Shown here one piece after another: positions 7,750 to 13,851 of a DNA stretch of 16,393 nucleotides. Below the pieces are notes generated by a model, which ran no database searches, was not told where the DNA came from, and was given only the letters and a program-made list of their open reading frames with translations. Origin of the DNA: Roseburia sp. AF12-17LB (GTDB lineage: Bacteria > Bacillota > Clostridia > Lachnospirales > Lachnospiraceae); contig NZ_QUHR01000017.1 in assembly GCF_003479605.1 (NCBI RefSeq), positions 1 through 16,393 on the forward strand. The letters run 5' to 3'. Each line of letters opens with the position of its first letter. The first letter of the stretch is position 1. A program made the translations under genes and the position numbers.

Positions 7750-8349
7750 TTACTTCGCTTTCTTCTTTCTGCCATTCTTTGAAGGCTTCTGCTTCTTTAC
7801 GCTGTAACCAAAGCTTCCAAGCTTCTTACCCAGCAGAAAATATTCTCCATGGGAATAAGTCACCAGCCCGCTCTGATTCAGTTCGAATTTACCTTTTTCA
7901 TTCATATAGGAATCATCAACGGTAACGCCTACTACATCTGCCAGAAACATATCATGGCTTCCAAGATGTAATATCTGGCTTACCTTGCAGGCAATGTTTA
8001 CCGGACTTTCTGCAATTCCCGGTGCCGATACCTGCGGAAGGTTCAGTGGTGTCAGATGCATGGCATCAAACTTGTCAACGTCACGGCCGGATTTTACGCC
8101 ACAATAATCCGTGGCACAGACCAGATCCTTCGTCACAAGATTTACAACAAATTCGCCGGTTTCCGCAATTATTCCATGGGAATATCGTTCCGGACGGACA
8201 GATATGGAAAGCATTGGCGGATTCGTACATACCGTTCCTGCCCACGCTACCGTAATAATATTCGGTTTTTCTGTCGGTCTCTGGCAGCTTACCATCACTG
8301 CTGGAACCGGATATAACATATTACCCGGCTTCCATGTTTCTTTCGCCAT
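7750..8349 (-). CDS. Flavin reductase-like, FMN-binding split-barrel protein
   Basis: The 199-aa protein has the flavin reductase-like split-barrel pattern: PVPAVMVSCQ near the start, NIITVAWAGTVCTNPPMLSISV (about 30-51), the GEFVVNLV strand and the SHDMFLADVVGV segment. Members bind FMN and often reduce flavin with NAD(P)H or act in redox metabolism; the partner here is unknown. A strongly basic tail of about 15 residues (KKQKPSKNGRKKKAK) follows the domain and is not part of the fold; it could bind nucleic acid or be a disordered extension. The ATG is preceded by AGGAG. The gene lies 84 bases after the pyrophosphatase gene with no clear promoter between, so it is probably the last gene of the rimM operon. 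Confidence 0.88.
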   Translation of the reverse strand: MAKETWKPGNMLYPVPAVMVSCQRPTEKPNIITVAWAGTVCTNPPMLSISVRPERYSHGIIAETGEFVVNLVTKDLVCATDYCGVKSGRDVDKFDAMHLTPLNLPQVSAPGIAESPVNIACKVSQILHLGSHDMFLADVVGVTVDDSYMNEKGKFELNQSGLVTYSHGEYFLLGKKLGSFGYSVKKQKPSKNGRKKKAK

Positions 8350-8400
8350 TACAAAATTCTCCTGTATAAGTTGTTATCTTATTTCTGTCTCTGATATAGG

Positions 8401-8460
8401 CATTTATACCTGCTATCATCCTGCCGTAAGCATTTACGCTTGCTGCAATCCTGCCATTAA
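8401..8460. repeat. Imperfect 30-bp tandem repeat across the pyrophosphatase stop codon
   Basis: Bases 8401-8430 and 8431-8460 align without gaps at 21 of 30 positions, including the shared blocks CATTTA and ATCCTGCC. The second unit contains the last codons and stop of the pyrophosphatase gene; the first lies just beyond the stop, in the same reading phase. It looks like an old duplication of the 3' end. A 5-bp hairpin CGTAA/TTACG (8425-8438) spans the stop. Chance similarity is not excluded. Confidence 0.45.
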
Positions 8461-10086
8461 TGTCGGAATCATCTGTTTCTTACGGGATACTACTCCCTTT
8501 AAGTAAAAGCTGCCTGATTCATCCGGCTCTCCAAAGCACTCCTTTAAAAGGCTGCCTGCCTGCGCTCCGGCATAGATTACTTCCGAATTCTCATCCAGAA
8601 TGTCCGTCAGCATCACAAATACAGCATCCAGTTTCTGCTCTCCCAATGCAATTTCCAGATATGGCTGTAGCTTCTTCTTCGCCATGCCAAGCTGCACGTC
8701 ACTCATGGCACTAAGCTGTGCTACACCAAAATCAAATTCATCGGTATGGAAGGTTTTAAAATCCTGATAAAACAGTTCTTCTGTTGTTTTTTTCTTAAAA
8801 TCACTGCCGGCTTCAAACATCTTCTTGGCCAGCTCTTCAATATCTACTTCTGCAATCTTCGCCAGTGCTTCTGCTGCTGCCCGGTCCATCTGTGTACAGG
8901 TCGGTGAACGGAACATCAAGGTATCTGAAATAATTGCTGCCAAAAGAATTCCGGCTGTCTTTTTATCAATGATTACTCCCTTTTCCTGATACATCTGATA
9001 AATAATCGTTGAAGTACAGCCCAGTGGCTGGTTCCGGAAAAATACCGGAGCAATCGTCTCAAGGCTGCCCAGTCGGTGATGGTCAATAATTTCTAAGATT
9101 TCTGCATCTTCGATTCCATCTACTGCCTGGGATTTTTCATTATGGTCAACAAGGATCACCTGTTTTTTCTGTAAATTTAAAAGATTTCGTCTGGAAAACA
9201 TACCGACATATTTTCCATTCTCATCCAGTACCGGAAAATCACGATGACGCACTTTAGACATAGTCTCTTTCACATCATCCACATAATCCTCTAATTCGAA
9301 TGTAATCAGATGCTCCTTTTTCATAATATATTTAATCGGCATACTCTGATTAATCAAACGCGCCACGGTAAATGTGTCATATGGTGTGCTGATAAGCATA
9401 CAGTCTTTCTCTTCTGCAAGCTGCACAATGGTCTTTGTAATCTTCGCTCCGGAACAGACAATCACACAGCTTGCATTCATTTCCAATGCACAGAACTGTG
9501 ATTCATAACGGTCTCCTAAGATAACCATATCGTCATCTTCAATATACTGCTCCATCATATCCGGTGTGGTAGCCGCAACAACAACCTTACCTTTTATGAA
9601 GTAACCATGCTCATTTCCTGTTACAAGAGTTCCATTTAAAGTTTCAACAATATTCTTATACTGCGTCCGGGCAGTTGCAAGAATCCGGTTGTCCAATACA
9701 TCCATATAGGATTTTGCAATATCACTGGTAACAACCATTCCCTGCAGATTGTTCTCATTGTCAGTAATCGGCAATGACACGACATCTAAATTCTTCATCA
9801 GCTCCCATGCCCGTTTAATGGAAATGTGACTGCTGACGCCCTCCGTTCTACGATATTCAATATCCTTAATCTGTGCACCAACATCTGTTACCAGTTCCGG
9901 TTCCGGTACATCAAAAAATTTTAGGACATACTTCGTCTCTTCGTTCATATGTCCTGCTCTTTTCGGTATAAAAATACCGTCCTCTGTTTGATTTTTTAAA
10001 TCTGCATAGGCAATCGCCGCACAAATAGAATCTGTGTCCGGATTCTTATGTCCAATTACCCATGTCTTTCTCTTTCCCTGTGTCAT
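8434..10086 (-). CDS. Manganese-dependent inorganic pyrophosphatase with CBS and DRTGG domains
   Basis: Family II pyrophosphatases hydrolyse pyrophosphate to two phosphates using Mn or Co, pulling biosynthetic reactions forward. The 550-aa length fits the regulated subclass. The N-terminal DHH domain starts with GHKNPDTDS (12-20, giving His13, Asp17 and Asp19) and is interrupted by a regulatory insert: CBS1 (about 75-125), a DRTGG region (about 130-240) and CBS2 (about 245-300). The catalytic half resumes with DHN (314-316) and DHH (335-337), and the DHHA2 domain ends with SRKKQ (534-538). CBS-containing enzymes of this class are known to be inhibited by AMP/ADP and activated by ATP or diadenosine polyphosphates, so activity probably follows energy charge. 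It follows the coiled-coil gene by 24 bases with AGGA as ribosome binding site, inside the rimM-trmD operon. Confidence 0.95.
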   Translation of the reverse strand: MTQGKRKTWVIGHKNPDTDSICAAIAYADLKNQTEDGIFIPKRAGHMNEETKYVLKFFDVPEPELVTDVGAQIKDIEYRRTEGVSSHISIKRAWELMKNLDVVSLPITDNENNLQGMVVTSDIAKSYMDVLDNRILATARTQYKNIVETLNGTLVTGNEHGYFIKGKVVVAATTPDMMEQYIEDDDMVILGDRYESQFCALEMNASCVIVCSGAKITKTIVQLAEEKDCMLISTPYDTFTVARLINQSMPIKYIMKKEHLITFELEDYVDDVKETMSKVRHRDFPVLDENGKYVGMFSRRNLLNLQKKQVILVDHNEKSQAVDGIEDAEILEIIDHHRLGSLETIAPVFFRNQPLGCTSTIIYQMYQEKGVIIDKKTAGILLAAIISDTLMFRSPTCTQMDRAAAEALAKIAEVDIEELAKKMFEAGSDFKKKTTEELFYQDFKTFHTDEFDFGVAQLSAMSDVQLGMAKKKLQPYLEIALGEQKLDAVFVMLTDILDENSEVIYAGAQAGSLLKECFGEPDESGSFYLKGVVSRKKQMIPTLMAGLQQA

Positions 10087-10110
10087 ATAATTCCTCGTTT
10101 TAACTACTGC

Positions 10111-10905
10111 TTAAAAATTAAATACTCCAAGAGAATATAGAATAAATGCCACCAATACTACAAAATTGATAACAGAAAACCAGGTTAAGCATTTTGCATA
10201 ACCTTTTACGGTATTCAAGCTCTTCTCTAAAGTATCATTTTCCTCTAACTTAACGGTAAGCTCTTTAATTAAGTCCTGCATATTGCGGTAGCACTTTACA
10301 TCTTCGGTATGTATTTTCTCAGCCAGTTCCAGTTTCATGCTGTCTAACTGCTGGGAAATTTCCTGTAAAGATGCCTGCATCTGTGCAGTCTGTTCTGCGG
10401 TTCTTCCGGTGGAATCACTTACGTCTGCTGCAATCTTTTCAGACAGTGCATTCAATTTTTCTTCTACACGGTTAATCATTTCTTCCATCTGACCGTGTAC
10501 TCCGGTAAGAAGAACATCTGCTTCTGATTTACGTGCATTTAAAACATGCTGCAGTTCTTTTGCTTTTTCTTCTCTTTCATCTACGATATTCTGTAATTCC
10601 TGCACTTTGTCTTCTTTTGTAACAAGCAAAGCCTGAAGCTGTTTTGCTTTCTCACGGAATTCATCAATCTGCTTTAATAAGAAATCTTCCTTATCCATTC
10701 CTTTATCCACCTTACTGTTTGTCCTCTCTGACCTGTTATGCTGTTCGTTTTCTTTTAACGAAGGGGCTGCCTTTCTGGTCTCTGTATTTCTTATCTGTAC
10801 CTTCTGTTGTGTCACCGGCTCTTTTCTGCTCCGGTCCGGCGTCCCATAACTCTTCGCATTTTTACGGTAAAACATCGTTTTCAGCACATCAAAAAAGCTT
10901 TTCAC
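10111..10905 (-). CDS. Tail-anchored coiled-coil protein, unknown function
   Basis: I do not recognise this 264-aa protein. It has a basic, probably disordered N-terminus (about 12-70, rich in Lys, Arg, Gln and Asn). A long heptad-like charged helix follows (about 73-235, with patterns such as KVQELQNIVDEREEKAKELQ), then a single hydrophobic segment at about 241-262 close to the C-terminus. There is no signal peptide. The layout suggests a tail-anchored membrane protein with a cytoplasmic coiled coil. The start is a GTG at 10903-10905 with a perfect AGGAGG 9 bases upstream; the next in-frame ATG is ten codons later and has no such site. It lies 53 bases after trmD with no promoter visible, in the place where many Firmicutes carry rplS. 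Confidence 0.8.
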   Translation of the reverse strand: MKSFFDVLKTMFYRKNAKSYGTPDRSRKEPVTQQKVQIRNTETRKAAPSLKENEQHNRSERTNSKVDKGMDKEDFLLKQIDEFREKAKQLQALLVTKEDKVQELQNIVDEREEKAKELQHVLNARKSEADVLLTGVHGQMEEMINRVEEKLNALSEKIAADVSDSTGRTAEQTAQMQASLQEISQQLDSMKLELAEKIHTEDVKCYRNMQDLIKELTVKLEENDTLEKSLNTVKGYAKCLTWFSVINFVVLVAFILYSLGVFNF

Positions 10906-10958
10906 TACCGTCTTCCTCCTGCGGAATCTCTTCCATTCCTATTACTGCTAGACACATT

Positions 10959-11705
10959 CTAGCATTTACCCTGTGATTTGTCCAGCAAATGCTCAACCAT
11001 TGCTTTCTCCTTTGCTGTCAAATCTGCATCTGCCAGCAAATCCGGTCTTCGTTCCATGGTTCTTTTAATGGATTGTTCTCTCCTCCATGCTTCTACCTTT
11101 GCATGGTCTCCGGAAAGTAAAATAGCTGGAACTTTCTTTCCCATCCAGTCTTCCGGTCTGCTATACTGCGGATATTCCAATAAATTTCCTTCAAAGGATT
11201 CTGTGGTTCCGGATTCATCATTTGCCAGTACGCCAGGCACCATACGGGATATCGCATCCACCATGACCATTGCCGGAAGTTCTCCTCCTGTCAGCACATA
11301 ATCTCCAATCGACACATAATCCGTCACAATTTCTTCTAACACACGTTCATCGATGCCCTCATAATGCCCACAAAGCAATACCAGGTCTTCTTCCTTCGCA
11401 TAATCCTTTGCCATTTCCTGCTGAAACGTATTGCCCTGAGGTGTAAGATATACTGTTCTTGGCTTTCTTCCAATCTTCTGTGCCACTGCCTGCCACGCAT
11501 CATAAATCGGCTGTGCCTGCATTACCATCCCGGCTCCGCCACCATACGGATAATCATCTACTTTTTTATGACGGTCTAACGTATAATCCCGGATGTTAAT
11601 TGTTTCTATATTTAAAAGTCCTTTGCCAACTGCTCTTCCGATGATACTGGTATTCAGTCCCCGTTCTACCATATCCGGAAATAATGTTAATATATGAAAA
11701 TTCAT
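10959..11705 (-). CDS. trmD: tRNA (guanine37-N1)-methyltransferase TrmD
   Basis: TrmD methylates G37 next to the anticodon of a subset of tRNAs, preventing +1 frameshifting. At 248 aa it has the usual length. Visible are the MNFHILTLFP start, KKVDDYPYGGGAGM (47-60), and the SPOUT trefoil-knot SAM site formed by GHYEGIDERV (113-122) and SIGDYVLTGGE (132-142). The catalytic Asp is expected in the C-terminal half around LANDES. It follows rimM by 8 bases and its ribosome binding site lies within the rimM 3' end. A small hairpin with arms GCTAGA/TCTAGC (10947-10963) overlaps the stop codon but has no T-tract. The rimM-trmD pairing is conserved widely and supports the call. Confidence 0.97.
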   Translation of the reverse strand: MNFHILTLFPDMVERGLNTSIIGRAVGKGLLNIETINIRDYTLDRHKKVDDYPYGGGAGMVMQAQPIYDAWQAVAQKIGRKPRTVYLTPQGNTFQQEMAKDYAKEEDLVLLCGHYEGIDERVLEEIVTDYVSIGDYVLTGGELPAMVMVDAISRMVPGVLANDESGTTESFEGNLLEYPQYSRPEDWMGKKVPAILLSGDHAKVEAWRREQSIKRTMERRPDLLADADLTAKEKAMVEHLLDKSQGKC

Positions 11706-11713
11706 TTTGCTAC

Positions 11714-12259
11714 CTACTTCTTATTAATATCACGAAGCCCATTTAAAAGGTGTACCATAATGGTGCCTTCCTCTATATTGACATTTTTTACACAATCCTT
11801 AATTGCCGGAAGTAAAATATCATCTTCCCCATCTTTATGTAATACATAAATGTCATTTGCACCGGTCTGAAGTACATCCTTTACTTCACCTAAATCTTCT
11901 CCGTCATCTCCGACTGCCTTTAAGCCAATCAAATCAGCCACGAAATATTCATTCGGAGCCAGCTTTACAGCATTTTCCCTTGTTACATAAAGCCCTCTGC
12001 TCTTATACTTCTCTACATCATTTATATTATCAAATTCTTTGAATTTTAATATTACCAGATTTTTAAAGAAGCGCGCCTGTGTAACCTGAAGCTCCATCGG
12101 TTCCTTTCCAGTATCCAAAAATACCTGCTTCAGCTTTTTAAAACGCATGACATCATCTGTTGTCGGATATACCTTCACTTCGCCACGCACACCATGTGTA
12201 TTGGTAAGTACACCTACCTGCAGCATTTCTTCCTTCCAGTCTTCCTGCACTTTCTTCAT
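11714..12259 (-). CDS. rimM: Ribosome maturation factor RimM
   Basis: RimM binds ribosomal protein S19 and helps mature the head of the 30S subunit. The 181-aa protein has the N-terminal RimM domain with LQVGVLTNTHGVRGEVKVYP and a C-terminal PRC-barrel (about 100-178, from YFVADLIGLKAV). Two starts are possible: the ATG at 12257-12259 used here, preceded by AGGATAGGAT, and an in-frame ATG 11 codons later (12224-12226), preceded by AAGGAAG, which would give a start MLQVGV closer to many relatives. I cannot decide between them from sequence alone. The gene leads the operon and has its own sigma-A promoter; the usual upstream partners ffh, rpsP and the KH-domain gene are not present here. Confidence 0.94.
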   Translation of the reverse strand: MKKVQEDWKEEMLQVGVLTNTHGVRGEVKVYPTTDDVMRFKKLKQVFLDTGKEPMELQVTQARFFKNLVILKFKEFDNINDVEKYKSRGLYVTRENAVKLAPNEYFVADLIGLKAVGDDGEDLGEVKDVLQTGANDIYVLHKDGEDDILLPAIKDCVKNVNIEEGTIMVHLLNGLRDINKK

Positions 12260-12290
12260 ATCCTATCCTCTTTCTCTTATACTTCCGTTC

Positions 12291-12339
12291 TTCAGGCAAG
12301 CCTGAATTTAATTATACAAAAGAAGCATAACTGCCGCAA
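12291..12339 (-). promoter_or_regulatory. rimM promoter with a palindrome at the start site
   Basis: TTGCGG (12334-12339), a 17-bp spacer and TATAAT (12311-12316) form a good sigma-A promoter, with transcription expected near 12304. The expected start falls inside a 16-bp inverted repeat, TTCAGG-CAAG-CCTGAA (12291-12306), which could be an operator or a 5'-end hairpin. Confidence 0.72.
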
Positions 12340-12341
12340 GT

Positions 12342-12383
12342 AAAAAAGGTAAGATTCTTAAGAATTCTTAGGAATCTTACCTT
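12342..12383 (-). terminator. Rho-independent terminator after the small MNISGIRP-type gene
   Basis: On the minus strand AAGGTAAGATTC pairs with GAATCTTACCTT (12 bp), and the interior is itself a 12-base palindrome centred on GAATTC, so the hairpin is almost fully paired. A run of T follows (plus-strand A at 12342-12347). It ends the gene at 12421-12828 and insulates rimM. Confidence 0.88.
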
Positions 12384-12420
12384 CTAACGGTCTCTTACTT
12401 TTTTATAATCAAAATTGCTC

Positions 12421-12828
12421 TTATAAATTAAAGTTTTCTACATTTCGCACTTTTGCAGTATCCGTTGCAGTAATCTGCCGGATTCCGCTCTGTTCAATGT
12501 TCTCTCCCACAAAGAACTGATACTGCTGCAGTACCTGATCTTTGTGCATATCGGATAATGCCTTCTCAACATCCAGACTATGTATATCACTTTCAGAACC
12601 TTTCATCTCGTAGGTACGATCCGACTGGTACTGTGCTGCATAATCTGCTGCCCCAAAATCCTGTTCTCTTCGTACCGGAGTCTCTAAGGTATCCTTCTGC
12701 TGCTGTTCAGATGCACCGGCATCTGCTACCGTCTTAACAACCGGTGTATCTTCTACTGCATTCCGGATATTCTGTATGCTGTTGTAATCGTAAAATCCCG
12801 CATTGGGACGAATTCCTGAAATATTCAT
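12421..12828 (-). CDS. Small uncharacterised protein (MNISGIRP type)
   Basis: No function is known to me. From the ATG at 12826-12828 the protein has 135 aa and begins MNISGIRPNAGFYDYNSIQ, a start I recall from other Lachnospiraceae hypothetical proteins. Reading from the in-frame GTG at 12844-12846 would add six residues (MRNVIV). GAGG lies 12 bases before the ATG, rather far, so the start is uncertain. The middle is polar and Gln-rich, and the C-terminal part SLDVEKALSDMHKDQVLQQY looks like an amphipathic helix. This vaguely resembles the terminal helices of flagellar rod and export-substrate proteins, but that is inference. There is no signal peptide, membrane segment or cysteine. It stands alone between a sigma-D-like promoter and a strong terminator, so it is probably a monocistronic unit. 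Confidence 0.78.
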   Translation of the reverse strand: MNISGIRPNAGFYDYNSIQNIRNAVEDTPVVKTVADAGASEQQQKDTLETPVRREQDFGAADYAAQYQSDRTYEMKGSESDIHSLDVEKALSDMHKDQVLQQYQFFVGENIEQSGIRQITATDTAKVRNVENFNL

Positions 12829-12869
12829 AACGATCACGTTCCTCACATCATAATTATCTGCTACTAATT

Positions 12870-12896
12870 TTATCGGATAAATTCAACCAAAATTAA
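12870..12896 (-). promoter_or_regulatory. Sigma-D/FliA-like promoter
   Basis: On the minus strand TTAATTTT (12889-12896), an 11-bp spacer and TCCGATAA (12870-12877) match the flagellar sigma factor consensus TAAAGTTT-N11-GCCGATAA at 6 of 8 and 7 of 8 positions with exact spacing. Transcription would start near 12862, about 34 bases before the ATG at 12828. No equally good sigma-A promoter is seen in the 93-base gap; the best alternative is a TAAAAT -10 with a weak -35. Confidence 0.6.
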
Positions 12897-12921
12897 CCCT
12901 TTTCTCCAAAAAGATTTTCTT

Positions 12922-13374
12922 TTATTTATCCAGCATTTTCTTTAACTCATTCATAAAGGTATTTACATCCTTAAATTCACGATATACAGATGCAAAACGA
13001 ACATACGCCACTGCATCTAAATCTTTAATCTTATCCATCAGAATCTCACCAATTACGGTACTTGGGATTTCCTTTTCTTCCCGATTAAAAATCTCTGTCT
13101 CCACTTCATCAACCAGTCTGGTTATCTGCTCCACGGATACCGGTCTCTTATGGCAGGCTCGAAGTACACCTGCTTCAATCTTGGAACGGTCATACTGCTC
13201 TCTGCAGTTATCTTTTTTTATTACAATCAATGGAATTGTCTCAACTTTTTCATAAGTTGTGAAACGTTTTCCACAATCATCGCATAATCTTCTCCGGCGA
13301 ATGGAGTTATTGTCATCTGCCGGTCTCGAATCAATTACTCTGGTATTTTCACTGCTGCAAAATGGGCACTTCAT
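12922..13374 (-). CDS. nrdR: Transcriptional repressor NrdR
   Basis: NrdR represses ribonucleotide reductase genes in response to dATP/ATP. The 150-aa protein has the N-terminal zinc ribbon (Cys3, Cys6, Cys31, Cys34 in CPFCSSENTRVIDSR and CDDCGKRFTTYE) and an ATP-cone (about 45-140, starting VETIPLIVIKKDN). Length and residues are all typical. The ATG is preceded by AGGAGAAAAAAG. Its transcript starts from a strong promoter about 129 bases upstream, right behind the ymxH-like gene, and the leader is predicted to fold. I see no paired NrdR boxes in this promoter, so autorepression is not indicated. A weak AT-rich hairpin lies just past the stop. Confidence 0.97.
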   Translation of the reverse strand: MKCPFCSSENTRVIDSRPADDNNSIRRRRLCDDCGKRFTTYEKVETIPLIVIKKDNCREQYDRSKIEAGVLRACHKRPVSVEQITRLVDEVETEIFNREEKEIPSTVIGEILMDKIKDLDAVAYVRFASVYREFKDVNTFMNELKKMLDK

Positions 13375-13390
13375 CTTTTTTCTCCTATTC

Positions 13391-13486
13391 TAAAAGCTAT
13401 GCAAAACACGCTTTGTGAATTTTGCATAAATAATACCGTTTTTCCATCACCAAACGTTCATAAAGAACTGTTGATATCAGCTTTTA
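13391..13486 (-). promoter_or_regulatory. Candidate structured leader RNA of nrdR
   Basis: In the minus-strand transcript TAAAAGCT (13479-13486) pairs with AGCTTTTA (13391-13398) as a closing 8-bp helix. Directly adjoining it is a hairpin with arms ATGCAAAA/TTTTGCAT plus an inner CAC/GTG (13399-13427). A second hairpin is formed by AUCA/UGAU and GUUC-UUUAU-GAAC (about 13446-13474). Together they make a three-way junction ending 7 bases before the ribosome binding site. A competing 5-bp pairing ACCAA/UUGGT could crosslink upstream sequence. This is a hand fold with no covariation support. Confidence 0.45.
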
Positions 13487-13509
13487 CAAATATTGGTCGT
13501 ACTATTTTT

Positions 13510-13538
13510 AGTATAACTTTCTCGTATTCTTATGTCAA
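13510..13538 (-). promoter_or_regulatory. Strong sigma-A promoter of nrdR
   Basis: TTGACA (13533-13538, perfect), a 17-bp spacer and TATACT (13510-13515) form a near-consensus sigma-A promoter. The -35 box begins immediately after the stop codon of the YmxH-like gene. The short inverted repeat TACTA/TAGTA spans the downstream edge of the -10 box. Confidence 0.85.
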
Positions 13539-13790
13539 CTAACTTTTCACATCTTCTACACAGACATCTACCAGAATAATATCCGGTCCAATCCGCACAA
13601 CACGTTTCCATGGAATAATATATTCGCATGCCGGACAAAAAATACAGAAAAATTTTCCCGGCGCAGCTACAACCAGTGCACAGATTCTTCCATTGCACTC
13701 ATCCAGTTCCAAATCCACCACATTTCCCAGGCAGCAACAGTCTGCAATATTAATCACCTGCTTTTCACACAATTCACAATAGCGTATCAT
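13539..13790 (-). CDS. Cysteine-rich YlmC/YmxH-type PRC-barrel protein
   Basis: The 83-aa protein fits the PRC-barrel pattern of the YlmC/YmxH family, whose members are annotated as sporulation-linked in Bacillus and Clostridia. The core runs ELCEKQVINIADCCCLGNVV, DLELDECNGRICALVV and YIIPWKRVVRIGPDIILVDV. The unusual feature is 11 cysteines (5, 8, 18, 19, 20, 32, 37, 48, 51, 54, 77), including CxxC at 5-8 and CIFCPAC at 48-54, which could bind zinc or an iron-sulfur cluster. Bacillus members as I recall them have few or none. The ATG has only a weak GGGGCAGG site. It lies between ychF (61 bases downstream) and the nrdR promoter, and may be monocistronic. The role is not established. Confidence 0.85.
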   Translation of the reverse strand: MIRYCELCEKQVINIADCCCLGNVVDLELDECNGRICALVVAAPGKFFCIFCPACEYIIPWKRVVRIGPDIILVDVCVEDVKS

Positions 13791-13851
13791 GTGCCTGCCC
13801 CACTGTGCCTTTTCTTCTATTTATACTATGCCGGATTTTTCAAAAGGTTCC

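Noticed and set aside
8111..8506. Plus-strand open frame of 131 codons over flavin reductase and the intergenic gap
   Set aside because: Mostly antisense to the flavin reductase gene and ends in the pyrophosphatase gene; no ribosome binding site or family resemblance.
10947..10963. Hairpin GCTAGA/TCTAGC at the trmD stop as a terminator
   Set aside because: Only 6 bp and not followed by a T-tract; at most a minor processing or attenuation site.
12897..12921. Terminator behind nrdR
   Set aside because: Only a weak AT hairpin (AAAAGA/TCTTTT) with an interrupted T-run; not convincing on its own.
13399..13427. Palindrome before nrdR as an NrdR box
   Set aside because: The half-sites ACAC and GTG are 5 bases apart, whereas NrdR boxes have 8 AT-rich bases between ACAC and GTGT and occur in pairs. 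It is better explained as an RNA hairpin.
13477..13698. Minus-strand open frame of 73 codons overlapping the YmxH-like gene
   Set aside because: It lies in another frame of the YmxH-like gene and runs through the nrdR promoter; the PRC-barrel frame is clearly the real one.
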